From assembly GCF_020736845.1 (NCBI RefSeq), contig NZ_JAFFQR010000041.1, positions 1-64,000 on the forward strand: a stretch of DNA of 64,000 bases. Reading direction: 5' to 3'. Shown here piece after piece: positions 15,701 to 24,248 of this stretch. A program made the position numbers and the translations under genes. Position 1 is the first letter of the stretch; the number at the start of each line of letters is the position of its first letter. The notes beneath the pieces were generated by a model. That model did not search any database. It was not told where the DNA came from and was given only the letters and a program-made list of their open reading frames with translations. The DNA comes from Paenibacillus farraposensis. GTDB lineage: Bacteria; Bacillota; Bacilli; Paenibacillales; Paenibacillaceae.

Positions 15701-15754
15701 TGTCCAAAGTGGACAAGTTAGACTATCGTTAGCGATAATGGATAACGAAAGATA
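15701..15754. promoter_or_regulatory. Two palindromes between mciZ and nudF
   Basis: TGTCCA (15701-15706) and TGGACA (15710-15715) form a 6-3-6 palindrome. About 7 bases later CTATCGTTA and TAACGAAAGATAG form an imperfect inverted repeat (about 15723-15754). They lie between divergent genes and may be operators. Confidence 0.35.
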
Positions 15755-15778
15755 GATAAAGAGAAGGAGACCAATGTG

Positions 15779-16378
15779 ATGAACGACCAAGTGAACCAGC
15801 AAACGAGCGGCTTGCAGCGCAAGCCTTATTCGAATCCTGCGCTGGAGGAAAAGACGCTGTCCACGCAGCCGATTTTTGAAGGAAAGGTCATTACGCTACA
15901 GGTCGACACGGTAAGGCTTCCCGACGGCTCCACCGGAAAGCGTGAAATTGTCAAGCATCCAGGTGCGGTAGCTGTGTTGGCACTGCATGAGGGTAAAATG
16001 CTGGTTGTGGACCAGTACAGACAGGCCATGGGGCGCTGTGAGGTGGAAATCCCGGCAGGCAAGCTAGAGCGAGGCGAAGACCCGATGGAAGCGGCGAGAC
16101 GCGAGCTGAGAGAAGAGACGGGTTATAACGCCAAGTCGTTAAAGCTGCTGCACTCCTTTTATACTTCGCCTGGCTTTGCGAATGAAATGATTCATCTATA
16201 TGTGGCCGAAGAGCTGGAGCATGGTGAAATGGAGCCAGATGAGGATGAATTTCTGGAGCTGTTTGAGGTGACGCTGGAAGAAGCGCAGGCGCTCATTTCT
16301 GAAGGGCGGATTAGTGATGCCAAAACGATTTTGGCTGTCTATGCATGGCAGCTTCAACAACATACAGGGAGTTTTTAA
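15779..16378 (+). CDS. nudF: ADP-ribose pyrophosphatase, Nudix family
   Basis: Hydrolyses ADP-ribose to AMP and ribose 5-phosphate. About 199 residues with a complete Nudix box: GKLERGEDPMEAARRELREE followed by TGY. ATG 15779 is placed 9 bases after AGAAGGAG; a GTG one codon earlier is an equally possible start. It is followed 5 bases later by the yqxK-type nuclease gene, as in B. subtilis nudF-yqxK. Confidence 0.92.
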   Translation: MNDQVNQQTSGLQRKPYSNPALEEKTLSTQPIFEGKVITLQVDTVRLPDGSTGKREIVKHPGAVAVLALHEGKMLVVDQYRQAMGRCEVEIPAGKLERGEDPMEAARRELREETGYNAKSLKLLHSFYTSPGFANEMIHLYVAEELEHGEMEPDEDEFLELFEVTLEEAQALISEGRISDAKTILAVYAWQLQQHTGSF

Positions 16379-16383
16379 GGGAT

Positions 16384-17583
16384 ATGAACGGAAATGTAGT
16401 AGAACTGACGGATTATTTTGCTGACCTTCATATTCATATTGGCAGAACGGAGAAGGGGAGTCCGGTCAAAATCAGCGGCAGCCGCGATCTGACCTTCGCT
16501 AATATAGCCAGGGAAGCCTCCAGTCGCAAGGGCATTGGGCTGATCGGGATTATTGACTGCCATGCACCAAATGTACAGGAGGATATTCGAAACTATTTGC
16601 ACACAGGAGAAATGACGGAAATCGGCGGCGGCGGCATAGCATATCGTGACACAGTGGTTCTGCTAGGCACGGAGCTGGAGATTCGAACCGAAGGCCGTCC
16701 CGAAGCGCACGTATTGGCCTATTTCCCTAATCTGGCGGTGACGGAGGACTTTACACAATGGCTGGCCCGACATATGAAAAATGTCAATCTCAGCTCACAA
16801 CGTATCTACGCACCACCACGCGAATTACAGCAGCAAATATACGGCCGTGGAGGCATTATGGTACCTGCGCATGTATTTACCCCTCATAAGGGCATTTACG
16901 GCAGCTCCGCAGACCGTATGGAAGAGCTGCTCGATATGGAGCTCATCAGTGGGGTGGAGCTGGGGCTAAGCGCAGATTCAGCTATGGCCGGAATGATATC
17001 CGAGCTGGATCGATTCAGCTTTCTTACCAATTCCGATGCCCATTCGCTTGGGAAAATTGGACGGGAATACAACAAATTATCGCTGCTGCAACCGTGCTTT
17101 GAAGAATTCAGAATGGCTCTGGAACGGCGGGAAGGACGGCGGGTGAGTGCCAACTATGGATTAAATCCGAGGCTGGGCAAATATCACCGTTCTTATTGTC
17201 AAAGCTGCGGCACGATTATTGACGAGCAGCAGATCGCGGATGAACGCTGTCCTGAGTGTGGTCATTCCAAGCTGGTGCGGGGCGTGCTGGACCGAATTTG
17301 GAGTATTGCCGACCGTGATCAGCCGGTAATTCCCACACATCGCCCGCCATACATGTATCAGATTCCGCTGGAGTTTATCCCCGGTTTGGGCAAAGCCAAG
17401 TTGAACCAACTGCTGGCCGCGTTTGGAACTGAAATGAACATTTTGCATAAGGCCAATCAGGAAGAACTGGCGACCGTCGTCGGAGATGTATTGGCGGAGC
17501 AAATTATTTTGTCCCGGGCAGGACGCCTCTCGCTCGTGTCTGGTGGTGGCGGGACATACGGCAAGATAGCCAAGTCCCGGTAG
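16384..17583 (+). CDS. yqxK: Endonuclease Q family protein (YqxK)
   Basis: A 399-residue predicted DNA-repair nuclease. The N-terminal PHP metal site starts with FADLHIHIGR and includes DCHAPNVQ and NSDAHSLGK; a four-cysteine zinc finger follows (CQSCGTIIDEQQ and CPECG); the C-terminus has a helix-hairpin-helix (FIPGLGKAKLNQLL). This domain order defines EndoQ, which nicks DNA at deaminated bases. ATG 16384 lies just after nudF. Assignment by motifs and synteny with B. subtilis. Confidence 0.85.
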   Translation: MNGNVVELTDYFADLHIHIGRTEKGSPVKISGSRDLTFANIAREASSRKGIGLIGIIDCHAPNVQEDIRNYLHTGEMTEIGGGGIAYRDTVVLLGTELEIRTEGRPEAHVLAYFPNLAVTEDFTQWLARHMKNVNLSSQRIYAPPRELQQQIYGRGGIMVPAHVFTPHKGIYGSSADRMEELLDMELISGVELGLSADSAMAGMISELDRFSFLTNSDAHSLGKIGREYNKLSLLQPCFEEFRMALERREGRRVSANYGLNPRLGKYHRSYCQSCGTIIDEQQIADERCPECGHSKLVRGVLDRIWSIADRDQPVIPTHRPPYMYQIPLEFIPGLGKAKLNQLLAAFGTEMNILHKANQEELATVVGDVLAEQIILSRAGRLSLVSGGGGTYGKIAKSR

Positions 17584-17759
17584 AGTCATGTCCTGCCAAA
17601 AGTCATATCAGCATCCGTTTGTTCATAACCATAATATAACTATGCCGCTGGCTTGGCACATTTTTTGCAACTCGCTTTGCTGCCTCTATCCCAGCCATTC
17701 AGCCGCCGGATTACGGTTGTTTTTTGGACAAACAAGCAGATGAAAGGGGCAGGACGCCG

Positions 17760-18413
17760 ATGCAGTGGTTTCGTCATACGTTAAAGGACCAAACGCCGTA
17801 TTATGTTTTTTTGGCTGTGCTGTTTCTGGTGGGAGTCATTTTTGGCGCACTGATGGTGAATGCGCTCTCGCTGGAGCAGTTACAGGATTTGTCGCGTTAT
17901 CTGAAGGATTTTTTTGCGACGGTCAATCAAAACGGGCAGGGCTTTGCTGATCCGCAGGCGGCCTCGGCCTTTTGGGATAGCGTATCTCTGTATTTGAAAT
18001 GGATCGGTTTAATCTGGGTGTGCGGTCTTTCAGTCATAGGTCTACCTGGTATTCTCGTGCTGAACTTTCTCAAGGGTGTGCTGATCGGTTTTTCCGTGGG
18101 CTATATGGTAGGGCAATATTCATGGAAAGGGCTGCTATTTGCTCTGGTCTCGGTTGCTCCTCATAACCTGCTCGTGATTCCGGTGCTGCTCGTGTGCAGT
18201 GTGGCGGCTATGACTTTTTCTATTCATATGATCAAAACGAAGATACTGGCTACCCGCCCGTCTGAGGGAATGCTGCACCCGTTGCTCTCTTACGCAGGGC
18301 TGACTGCTGTGATGCTGCTGCTTCTCGTCGGCAGTGCGTCCTTTGAAACCTGGATTACTCCAATCATGATGCAATGGGTCACTCCTATGCTGACGGCGTC
18401 CGTACCATCTTAA
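17760..18413 (+). CDS. spoIIM: Stage II sporulation protein M
   Basis: An integral membrane member of the SpoIID-SpoIIM-SpoIIP engulfment complex. 217 residues, five predicted membrane segments (for example VFLAVLFLVGVIFGALM and ILVLNFLKGVLIGFSVGYM). ATG 17760 is chosen because AAAGGGGCAGG lies upstream and the length then matches the family; a TTG 12 codons earlier is possible. A weak SigE-like pair (TCATATC, then CATAACCA after 14 bases) lies upstream near 17605-17640. Synteny nudF-yqxK-spoIIM-fur supports it. Confidence 0.92.
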   Translation: MQWFRHTLKDQTPYYVFLAVLFLVGVIFGALMVNALSLEQLQDLSRYLKDFFATVNQNGQGFADPQAASAFWDSVSLYLKWIGLIWVCGLSVIGLPGILVLNFLKGVLIGFSVGYMVGQYSWKGLLFALVSVAPHNLLVIPVLLVCSVAAMTFSIHMIKTKILATRPSEGMLHPLLSYAGLTAVMLLLLVGSASFETWITPIMMQWVTPMLTASVPS

Positions 18414-18428
18414 CCTGTTTCAAAATGT

Positions 18429-18458
18429 TTGACTTTATTTGTATAGACCCCATATAAT
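18429..18458 (+). promoter_or_regulatory. SigA-type promoter of fur
   Basis: TTGACT (18429-18434), 18-base spacer, TATAAT (18453-18458). Confidence 0.65.
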
Positions 18459-18512
18459 AATAGGAGTGAAAAAAGTGCAGTAGGCAGTAGCTTTGCAGGG
18501 GGAGGGAGACAC

Positions 18513-19010
18513 ATGGAAGCACGGATCGAAAAAATTAAACAGCAACTGCAATCCCAGGGCTATAAACTAACGCCTCAGCGGGAAGCCACCGTTAGAGTTT
18601 TACTTGAGAACGAAGATGATCATCTGAGTGCGGAAGATGTATTTATGCTCGTTAAAGAGAAAGCTCCCGAAATCGGTCTGGCAACCGTATATCGTACCCT
18701 AGAACTGCTAAGTGAACTGCATGTCGTGGAGAAAATTAATTTTGGTGATGGCGTAGCACGTTATGATTTGCGCGGCGATACGGCCAAACATCACCACCAC
18801 CATTTGATATGTGTGCAGTGCGGCAGTGTGGATGAAATACTGGAAGATTGGCTTGGGCCGTTGGAAGAGCGTCTGGAGCGGGAATATAATTTTACCGTAG
18901 TGGATCATCGTTTGGACTTTCACGGTATTTGCTATCGTTGTAAGGCGAAGAATGATACAACTGCTCAAAAAACTTCGGGCAAAACCAAGAAGAACAAATC
19001 TCAGGATTAA
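18513..19010 (+). CDS. fur: Ferric uptake regulator family repressor
   Basis: A 165-residue metal-dependent DNA-binding protein. N-terminal winged helix (TPQREATVRVLL, then GLATVYRTLELL), a metal-binding HHHHHLICVQCG segment and a second CxxC pair (CYRCKAK). The C-terminal lysine-rich tail (TSGKTKKNKSQD) is disordered. The position between spoIIM and yqzK-xerD is that of B. subtilis fur; PerR or Zur cannot be fully excluded by motif alone. ATG 18513 follows GGGGGAGGGAG. It has its own promoter and terminator. Confidence 0.9.
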   Translation: MEARIEKIKQQLQSQGYKLTPQREATVRVLLENEDDHLSAEDVFMLVKEKAPEIGLATVYRTLELLSELHVVEKINFGDGVARYDLRGDTAKHHHHHLICVQCGSVDEILEDWLGPLEERLEREYNFTVVDHRLDFHGICYRCKAKNDTTAQKTSGKTKKNKSQD

Positions 19011-19023
19011 TAAGCTGACAACC

Positions 19024-19064
19024 CAAGCTCTCACCGACGAAGACGCGTTCGGAGGGGCTTTTTT
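19024..19064 (+). terminator. Terminator of fur
   Basis: AAGCTCTC plus CCGA pairs with TCGG plus AGGGGCTT (G-U pairs allowed), followed by TTTTTT. Confidence 0.6.
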
Positions 19065-19207
19065 GGTTCAGGCCTTTTTGGGATTCGGACTCTTTCGTTC
19101 CGCAATGTGATAGATGGATCAAGCGGTATAAAAAGGAATAGCTTGTCATATCTTTGCCTTAGAGAGCCTTATCAAGGCTATATTCTGGGAAAAGGCGGCT
19201 GATTCAC

Positions 19208-19450
19208 ATGGTGATATCGTTGCGAAAAGGACTGAGATGGGTGCGTTTGGTCATATTGTTCGGGGCTTTGGCTTGTATGTTCTTTTATAGCTTCAGATTG
19301 TTTACAGACTGGATAACACCGGCGGATCACTATCGGATTCCGGAGGGACATGCAGTCAAGGTATTTGGCGGACAGGCACTGCCCGAGGGAGCCGAGCAGC
19401 AAATGACGCTGCTGGAGCGTTTGCGTTTCTTTTACTGGTACGGGGAATAG
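19208..19450 (+). CDS. yqzK: DUF4227 family membrane protein (YqzK)
   Basis: An 80-residue protein with one N-terminal transmembrane helix (LVILFGALACMFFYSFRLF preceded by basic RKGLRWVR) and an extracytoplasmic tail ending LLERLRFFYWYGE. It matches the small YqzK/DUF4227 protein found between fur and xerD in Bacillus. Function unknown. AAAGGCGG lies upstream of ATG 19208. Confidence 0.8.
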   Translation: MVISLRKGLRWVRLVILFGALACMFFYSFRLFTDWITPADHYRIPEGHAVKVFGGQALPEGAEQQMTLLERLRFFYWYGE

Positions 19451-19567
19451 CCTCTGAATTAAGTGCCAGTCATCTTATGAATCGCCTTTTATTATGAGGG
19501 CCGCATGTGAAGAAGCAGACGCTGCGACTGAATCGCTGTATGCAGCACAAGGAGACTTTTGGGACTC

Positions 19568-20512
19568 ATGAAAATGTATATTCAACCCTTTGTTCGATAT
19601 ATGGAAGAGGAAAAAGGCTTGTCACTCAGCACATTGGAAGCGTATCATCGCGATGTACAGCAGTTTGCCGAATTTTCGCAAGCCTGCGGCATTGAGCAGC
19701 CCAGCAACGTTCAGCGATCACATCTGATGCTGTATTTAGGACGCTTAAAGGAACAGGGAAGAGCTGCGGCGACGATCTCTCGCACCGTTGCCTCTATCCG
19801 CTCCTTTTTTCATTATCTTATCCGGGAAGGGATTGTAGCCCATGATCCGTCTGTCCTGCTGGAGCTGCCGAAAGCGGCCAAAAAGAAGCCCTCGGTGCTT
19901 ACACAGGATGAGATTGAGCGCTTGCTGGCAGCACCGGATGTGACTACCCTACAAGGGGTTCGGGATAAGGCGATGCTGGAGCTGCTGTATGCAACAGGTA
20001 TCCGCGTATCCGAGCTGATTGCCCTGAACGTGCATGATGTGCGCACCGATCTGCGCTTTGTTCACTGTGGTGGGGAAGCGGGCAAGGAACGCGTAGTGCC
20101 GATTAGCCGTGAGGCGTCACAGTGGGCACAAGCTTACATAGACGAGCATCGTCCATCGTTATTGCGTTCTGTACAGAATAAAGAAGCTCAGTCGGAGCAG
20201 GAGGCCCTGTTCTTGAATATATCTGGTCAGCGCCTTAGCAGGCAGGGTTTTTGGAAAATAATCAAAAAGTATGGTCAGGAGGCAGGCATAAGCGGGGATA
20301 TCACACCGCGCACATTGCGGCATTCTTTTGCGGTCCATATGCTGGAGGGAGGAGCCGATTTGCGCTCCGTTCAGGAAATGCTGGGTCATGCCGATTTGTC
20401 TACGACGCAGGTATATGTGCAGGCAGCCAGACAAAATATGAAGGAAGTATATGAAAAGCATCACCCGCATGGCAACAACCGCACTTCTCATGAAAGCATG
20501 GAACGCAGGTAG
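19568..20512 (+). CDS. xerD: Site-specific tyrosine recombinase XerD
   Basis: Resolves chromosome dimers at dif with XerC. 314 residues: a SAM-like N-terminal domain (MYIQPFVRYMEEEKGLS) and a catalytic domain with the first arginine (ATGIRVSEL), the beta-hairpin lysine (GKERVVPIS), LRHSFAVHML, LGHADLSTTQ and the nucleophilic tyrosine (TTQVY). The usual HxxR box reads R-T-L-R, so its histidine is arginine. AAGGAG lies 13 bases before ATG 19568 and 4 bases before an in-frame TTG at 19559; either may be used. Confidence 0.9.
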   Translation: MKMYIQPFVRYMEEEKGLSLSTLEAYHRDVQQFAEFSQACGIEQPSNVQRSHLMLYLGRLKEQGRAAATISRTVASIRSFFHYLIREGIVAHDPSVLLELPKAAKKKPSVLTQDEIERLLAAPDVTTLQGVRDKAMLELLYATGIRVSELIALNVHDVRTDLRFVHCGGEAGKERVVPISREASQWAQAYIDEHRPSLLRSVQNKEAQSEQEALFLNISGQRLSRQGFWKIIKKYGQEAGISGDITPRTLRHSFAVHMLEGGADLRSVQEMLGHADLSTTQVYVQAARQNMKEVYEKHHPHGNNRTSHESMERR

Positions 20513-20523
20513 CGACACTTTGC

Positions 20524-20547
20524 TGTCATAGAATTGTGATTATGACA
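20524..20547. promoter_or_regulatory. Inverted repeat upstream of punA
   Basis: TGTCATA (20524-20530) and TATGACA (20541-20547), perfect complements 10 bases apart. Possible operator. Confidence 0.35.
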
Positions 20548-20581
20548 AAATTAACTATTGTACAAGTCAGGAGAGATATTG

Positions 20582-21406
20582 ATGTCAACTTCCAATCAGG
20601 CTATGATTCAGGAAGCAGCAGAGTATATTCGTGCCAAGAGCGGAATTCAGCCGGGAATTGGCCTTATTTTGGGATCAGGTCTCGGTATTTTGGCTGATTT
20701 GATCCAGGATGGAATCAGCATTCCTTATCAGGAAATTCCACATTTCCCTGTATCGACGGTAGAAGGTCATGAGGGAGAATTGCTGCTGGGTACAATTGAA
20801 GGACGCGCTGTAGTCATGATGAAAGGACGCTTCCACATGTACGAGGGCTATGGCCCGCAGCTTACGGCTTTCCCTGTACGGGTCATGAAGCAGCTGGGTA
20901 TTCAAAGTCTGCTGGTGACCAATGCAGCGGGGGGCGTAAATACATCCTACAAGGCTGGCGATTTGATGGTCATCTCGGATCATTTGAATTTGACTGGACA
21001 AAATCCGCTGATTGGGCCAAATGATGCGGGGCTGGGCGTTCGTTTCCCTGATATGTCGGAAGCGTACAGCCGCCGTCTGCGTGAAATTGCCAAACAGACG
21101 GCTACCCGGCAGGGCTTCAGCTTGCAGGAAGGGGTATATGCCGGGCTGCTGGGACCGAACTATGAAACGCCTGCTGAAATTGTTATGCTGCGCACCCTGG
21201 GCGCAGACGCGGTGGGCATGTCGACAGTGTCTGAAGTTATTGTAGCCCGTCACGCAGGAATTGAGGTGCTTGGTTTCTCCTGTATTACGAACATGGCCGC
21301 AGGCATTCTGGGCCAGCCTTTGTCCCATGATGAAGTGATGGAGACGGCAGAACAGGTGCGTGAGCAATTTTTGAAGCTTGTACTGGCGATTATTCCGCAA
21401 ATGTAA
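20582..21406 (+). CDS. punA: Purine-nucleoside phosphorylase (trimeric type)
   Basis: Phosphorolysis of inosine and guanosine to base plus ribose 1-phosphate. 274 residues with LILGSGLGILADLI, HFPVSTVEGHEG, GRFHMYEGY, LLVTNAAGGVN, GPNYETPAEI and the base-binding VARHAGIEVLGFSCITNMAAG. ATG 20582 follows AGGAGAG. Family-typical length. In B. subtilis xerD and pupG flank drm; drm is absent here. Confidence 0.94.
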   Translation: MSTSNQAMIQEAAEYIRAKSGIQPGIGLILGSGLGILADLIQDGISIPYQEIPHFPVSTVEGHEGELLLGTIEGRAVVMMKGRFHMYEGYGPQLTAFPVRVMKQLGIQSLLVTNAAGGVNTSYKAGDLMVISDHLNLTGQNPLIGPNDAGLGVRFPDMSEAYSRRLREIAKQTATRQGFSLQEGVYAGLLGPNYETPAEIVMLRTLGADAVGMSTVSEVIVARHAGIEVLGFSCITNMAAGILGQPLSHDEVMETAEQVREQFLKLVLAIIPQM

Positions 21407-21459
21407 TCTACTAATGTAATTAGGGAAGGCTGTTTGCGTCGAAGCGGCGGCAATGATTC

Positions 21460-21511
21460 AAAGCCCCCATATCCGGGTCCATATATGGATCTAGGCTGTG
21501 GGGGCTTTTTT
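21460..21511. terminator. Terminator of punA, shared with the convergent polymerase gene
   Basis: AAGCCCCCA pairs with TGGGGGCTT, followed by TTTTTT. Confidence 0.88.
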
Positions 21512-21539
21512 GTATCCAACAGAGGAGTACGGAGCATCT

Positions 21540-22751
21540 CTAATGAATCAAGGATGCGCTCAAGGCTGGCGAATTTTGTTTCTCTGCTACGGCCAGTTTA
21601 TGTTGCTCCTGGACCTTTATTACAATCATCATAAAAATAACCCAGTAGATGGAGAGTGAGTTCAAAAAACGGCTGTCTGTTATATTGTTTAATATAATGA
21701 ACAAGAAAAAGACGACGGCAATCAGCCATGTATGCACATCTGATTTGCCAATTCTGAGTTTAAATAACGTGGTGATCACGAGCGTGACCGTTAATAGGAG
21801 TCCTGTAAGCCCTACGTCGATCCACAAGTCGCGAAAACCGCTATGGCTGCTTGTCAGATCAAACCGGATTCCGCCTGAATAGATACTGGGCCGGGCTGCC
21901 CAGAAGGAGCCGTAACCGTGACCAAACCAGTAATGGCTCTGAATAGCACCAGCGATTCCCTCCCAGATCTCGGTTCTTCCGGTCAAGGTTGTTGTTTTTC
22001 CGAATTCCGCTGCAATCGCATCCCCGTATGTAAGGGCGAATACCAGGCCCAAAAGCACAAACAGGCAGGAAGTGCTAAGAAAGAAACCCCGCAACGCGAT
22101 GCTTTGCATTCTTTTGAATAACAATATAAACAGGATGAATCCGAATAGCGAAAATGTCAGCACTAGTGAGGTAGTAGATTGACATTTAATAAGCAATAGG
22201 GCATTCAGTAAGATAAAGCTTACATGCAAAGCTTTTTGTCTCCCCCTGAAAAAGTATATAACATGTGACACGAAGCTTAACAGTGAGAGGGTCCCGAGTG
22301 TGTTTTTATGGCCGGAGATCCCTTTCCACAATCCCGTATGCTCTACGCCTGCATGAATGGCAAAGGAGGGAAAGAGCAAAACGGCCAGCAGATTAAGTAC
22401 ACTCAATATACTTAATGTAATGACGAGCAGGCGAATGCAGCCCTGTGCAGTATAGCGGGTAACGAGATACAGGCCAAAGGCAGAGAAGGCAAGGAATTTG
22501 AGCACCATCAGCATGGACGAGGTCTGCTCTTGTTCAGCCCATAAGCAGGAGGCGGCTATGTACATCATGAGCAAAGTCAGCATCGGATTGTCTGCTAAAG
22601 TTGTGATCACCGTTTTCAGTGAGGGCAGCAGCATGATATAGCTGAATAACAAGACAAGCAGTGAAATGGTGATAACCCGGAGGGACAGGCCCTGACAGGC
22701 ATAGGGAATTGAAAAAGCCAGTAAACCGGCGACTGTAAGTATATGCTTCAC
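21540..22751 (-). CDS. O-antigen ligase/Wzy-type polysaccharide polymerase family protein
   Basis: A 403-residue integral membrane protein with about ten hydrophobic helices and the large periplasm-facing loop of the Wzy/WaaL (PF04932-type) family: TGRTEIWEGI, FGHGYGSFW and HSGFRDLWIDVGLTG. In a Gram-positive it would polymerise or transfer an exopolysaccharide or cell-wall glycan. ATG at 22751 has AGGTGG upstream. It is a single gene on the minus strand between punA and dacF, which are neighbours in Bacillus, so it looks inserted. No glycosyltransferases are nearby; the substrate is unknown. Confidence 0.85.
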   Translation of the reverse strand: MKHILTVAGLLAFSIPYACQGLSLRVITISLLVLLFSYIMLLPSLKTVITTLADNPMLTLLMMYIAASCLWAEQEQTSSMLMVLKFLAFSAFGLYLVTRYTAQGCIRLLVITLSILSVLNLLAVLLFPSFAIHAGVEHTGLWKGISGHKNTLGTLSLLSFVSHVIYFFRGRQKALHVSFILLNALLLIKCQSTTSLVLTFSLFGFILFILLFKRMQSIALRGFFLSTSCLFVLLGLVFALTYGDAIAAEFGKTTTLTGRTEIWEGIAGAIQSHYWFGHGYGSFWAARPSIYSGGIRFDLTSSHSGFRDLWIDVGLTGLLLTVTLVITTLFKLRIGKSDVHTWLIAVVFFLFIILNNITDSRFLNSLSIYWVIFMMIVIKVQEQHKLAVAEKQNSPALSASLIH

Positions 22752-22764
22752 ATTTTCACCACCT

Positions 22765-22811
22765 AGATACGTTATGTATCTATATTATACAATATGTATC
22801 ATCTTGTACAA
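22765..22811 (-). promoter_or_regulatory. SigA-type promoter with overlapping palindrome for the polymerase gene
   Basis: On the minus strand: TTGTAC (22806-22811), 16-base spacer, TATAAT (22784-22789). Immediately downstream AGATAC-N5-GTATCT (22765-22781) is a perfect palindrome at the expected transcription start, and GATACAT recurs in the spacer. This looks like an operator. Confidence 0.6.
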
Positions 22812-22964
22812 TAATAAAAAGATTTGTTTTTCAGGAACATGAGAAATCCTTGGAATATTTTTCTTCCATTCTGACGACAATGGATAGCAGCACGCGAATA
22901 GACCGGAGGAGCAAAAATACGGGCTCCGGTGTTTTCCGCCAATATGTTGAGGAGGGAACCGATT

Positions 22965-24158
22965 GTGAAGAAAAAAGTGGTGGCGTTCATTCTGGCTTGT
23001 CTCGTGGCCTTGACTGCTGTCCCCGTCTGCGGCTGGGCCGAAGAAAGCAAGCCTGAAAGCAAGCCCAAGGAGGGTACTACGGCGCAGCTGGCTCCTGAGG
23101 CTCTCTCAGCAATCCTGATGGATGCAGATACGGGCACCGTTATCTATGAAAAAAACAGTCGTGAAAAGCTTCCTCCAGCGAGCATCACCAAAATTATGAC
23201 GATGCTGCTAACGATGGAAGCTATTAATAACGGCAAACTCAAGCTAACCGATAAGGTACGCTCTAGCGAATACGCATCTTCGATGGGCGGCTCGCAAATT
23301 TTTCTGGAGCCGGGAGAAGAAATGACGGTTGACGAGATGTTAAAGGGAATTGCGATGGCTTCTGGCAACGATGCTTCTGTGGCAATGGCTGAGAAAATTG
23401 CAGGCTCCGAGCAGGCTTTTGTCGAGATGATGAATGGCAAGGCGCAAGAGCTAGGACTCAAGAATACCCATTTTGCCAACTGCAACGGTTTACCCGTAAA
23501 AGATCATTATTCTTCTGCGCACGATATTGCGGTAATGAGCCGGGAACTGTTGAAATATCCACAAATTACGAAATATACAGGAGCATATCAGGACTATTTG
23601 CGCAAATCCTCGGCTAAGCCCTTTTGGCTGGTGAATACCAATAAGCTTGTTCGTTTCTATACCGGAGCGGACGGGCTGAAGACAGGCTACACGTCAGAAG
23701 CAAAATTTTGTCTTTCTGCTACTGCGAAGCGCGATGGTTTACGCGTCATAGCTGTTGTACTGGGCGAGCCGAACACAAAGATACGTAACAATGAAGTATC
23801 ATCGATGTTCGATTACGCATTTTCTCAATACACGATGAAATCCATTTACAAGCCGGGTGACTTGCTGGGCAGTATAAAAGTTGAAAAAGGTGTATTGCCG
23901 GAGCTGAAAATTCAGGCAGACCGCCCGTACAGTATCCTGGTGAAGAAAGGCGGGACCAAGCAAACACTGCGTCATGAGCTTCAACTGGCACCAAGTCTGA
24001 AAGCACCTGTACGCGCAGGGGAGCCGGTCGGCAAACTGGTCGTCTACCAGGATGGTAAACGGTTAAAGGAGTTTAGCATTACATCGCCTGTGGCTATTGA
24101 GAAGGCCGGATGGTGGAAATTGCTAAAACGTACGATGTCGAATCTGTTTTCCATGTAG
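22965..24158 (+). CDS. dacF: D-alanyl-D-alanine carboxypeptidase DacF
   Basis: A forespore penicillin-binding protein trimming peptidoglycan cross-linking. 397 residues: signal peptide (VVAFILACLVALTAVPVCGWA), SxxK active site (PPASITKIM), SGN (AMASGNDAS) and KTG (ADGLKTGYT) motifs, then a C-terminal beta domain and a basic membrane-proximal end. GTG 22965 is chosen because GAGGAGGG lies upstream and the signal peptide starts there. It directly precedes spoIIAA, as in B. subtilis dacF-spoIIA. Confidence 0.93.
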   Translation: MKKKVVAFILACLVALTAVPVCGWAEESKPESKPKEGTTAQLAPEALSAILMDADTGTVIYEKNSREKLPPASITKIMTMLLTMEAINNGKLKLTDKVRSSEYASSMGGSQIFLEPGEEMTVDEMLKGIAMASGNDASVAMAEKIAGSEQAFVEMMNGKAQELGLKNTHFANCNGLPVKDHYSSAHDIAVMSRELLKYPQITKYTGAYQDYLRKSSAKPFWLVNTNKLVRFYTGADGLKTGYTSEAKFCLSATAKRDGLRVIAVVLGEPNTKIRNNEVSSMFDYAFSQYTMKSIYKPGDLLGSIKVEKGVLPELKIQADRPYSILVKKGGTKQTLRHELQLAPSLKAPVRAGEPVGKLVVYQDGKRLKEFSITSPVAIEKAGWWKLLKRTMSNLFSM

Positions 24159-24181
24159 ATTTGACAGGGTTTTCTTCTAGT

Positions 24182-24222
24182 TTTGTCGGAGGGCAGGAAT
24201 CGTCTGCGGCAGCGTAGAAATC
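24182..24222 (+). promoter_or_regulatory. Candidate Spo0A box and SigH promoter of the spoIIA operon
   Basis: TTTGTCGGA (24182-24190) differs from the 0A box TTTGTCRAA by one base. GCAGGAATC (24193-24201), 12 bases, then GTAGAAATC (24214-24222) approximates the SigH consensus RNAGGAWWW-N11-12-RNNGAATWW. B. subtilis spoIIA is controlled by exactly these two factors. Confidence 0.5.
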
Positions 24223-24248
24223 CTTGTCCAAGACCGGGAGGAGAGTGA

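Noticed and set aside
15722..15754. Fur-box-like GATAATGGATAAC ahead of nudF
   Set aside because: Only one half matches the 7-1-7 Fur pattern, and nudF has no iron link.
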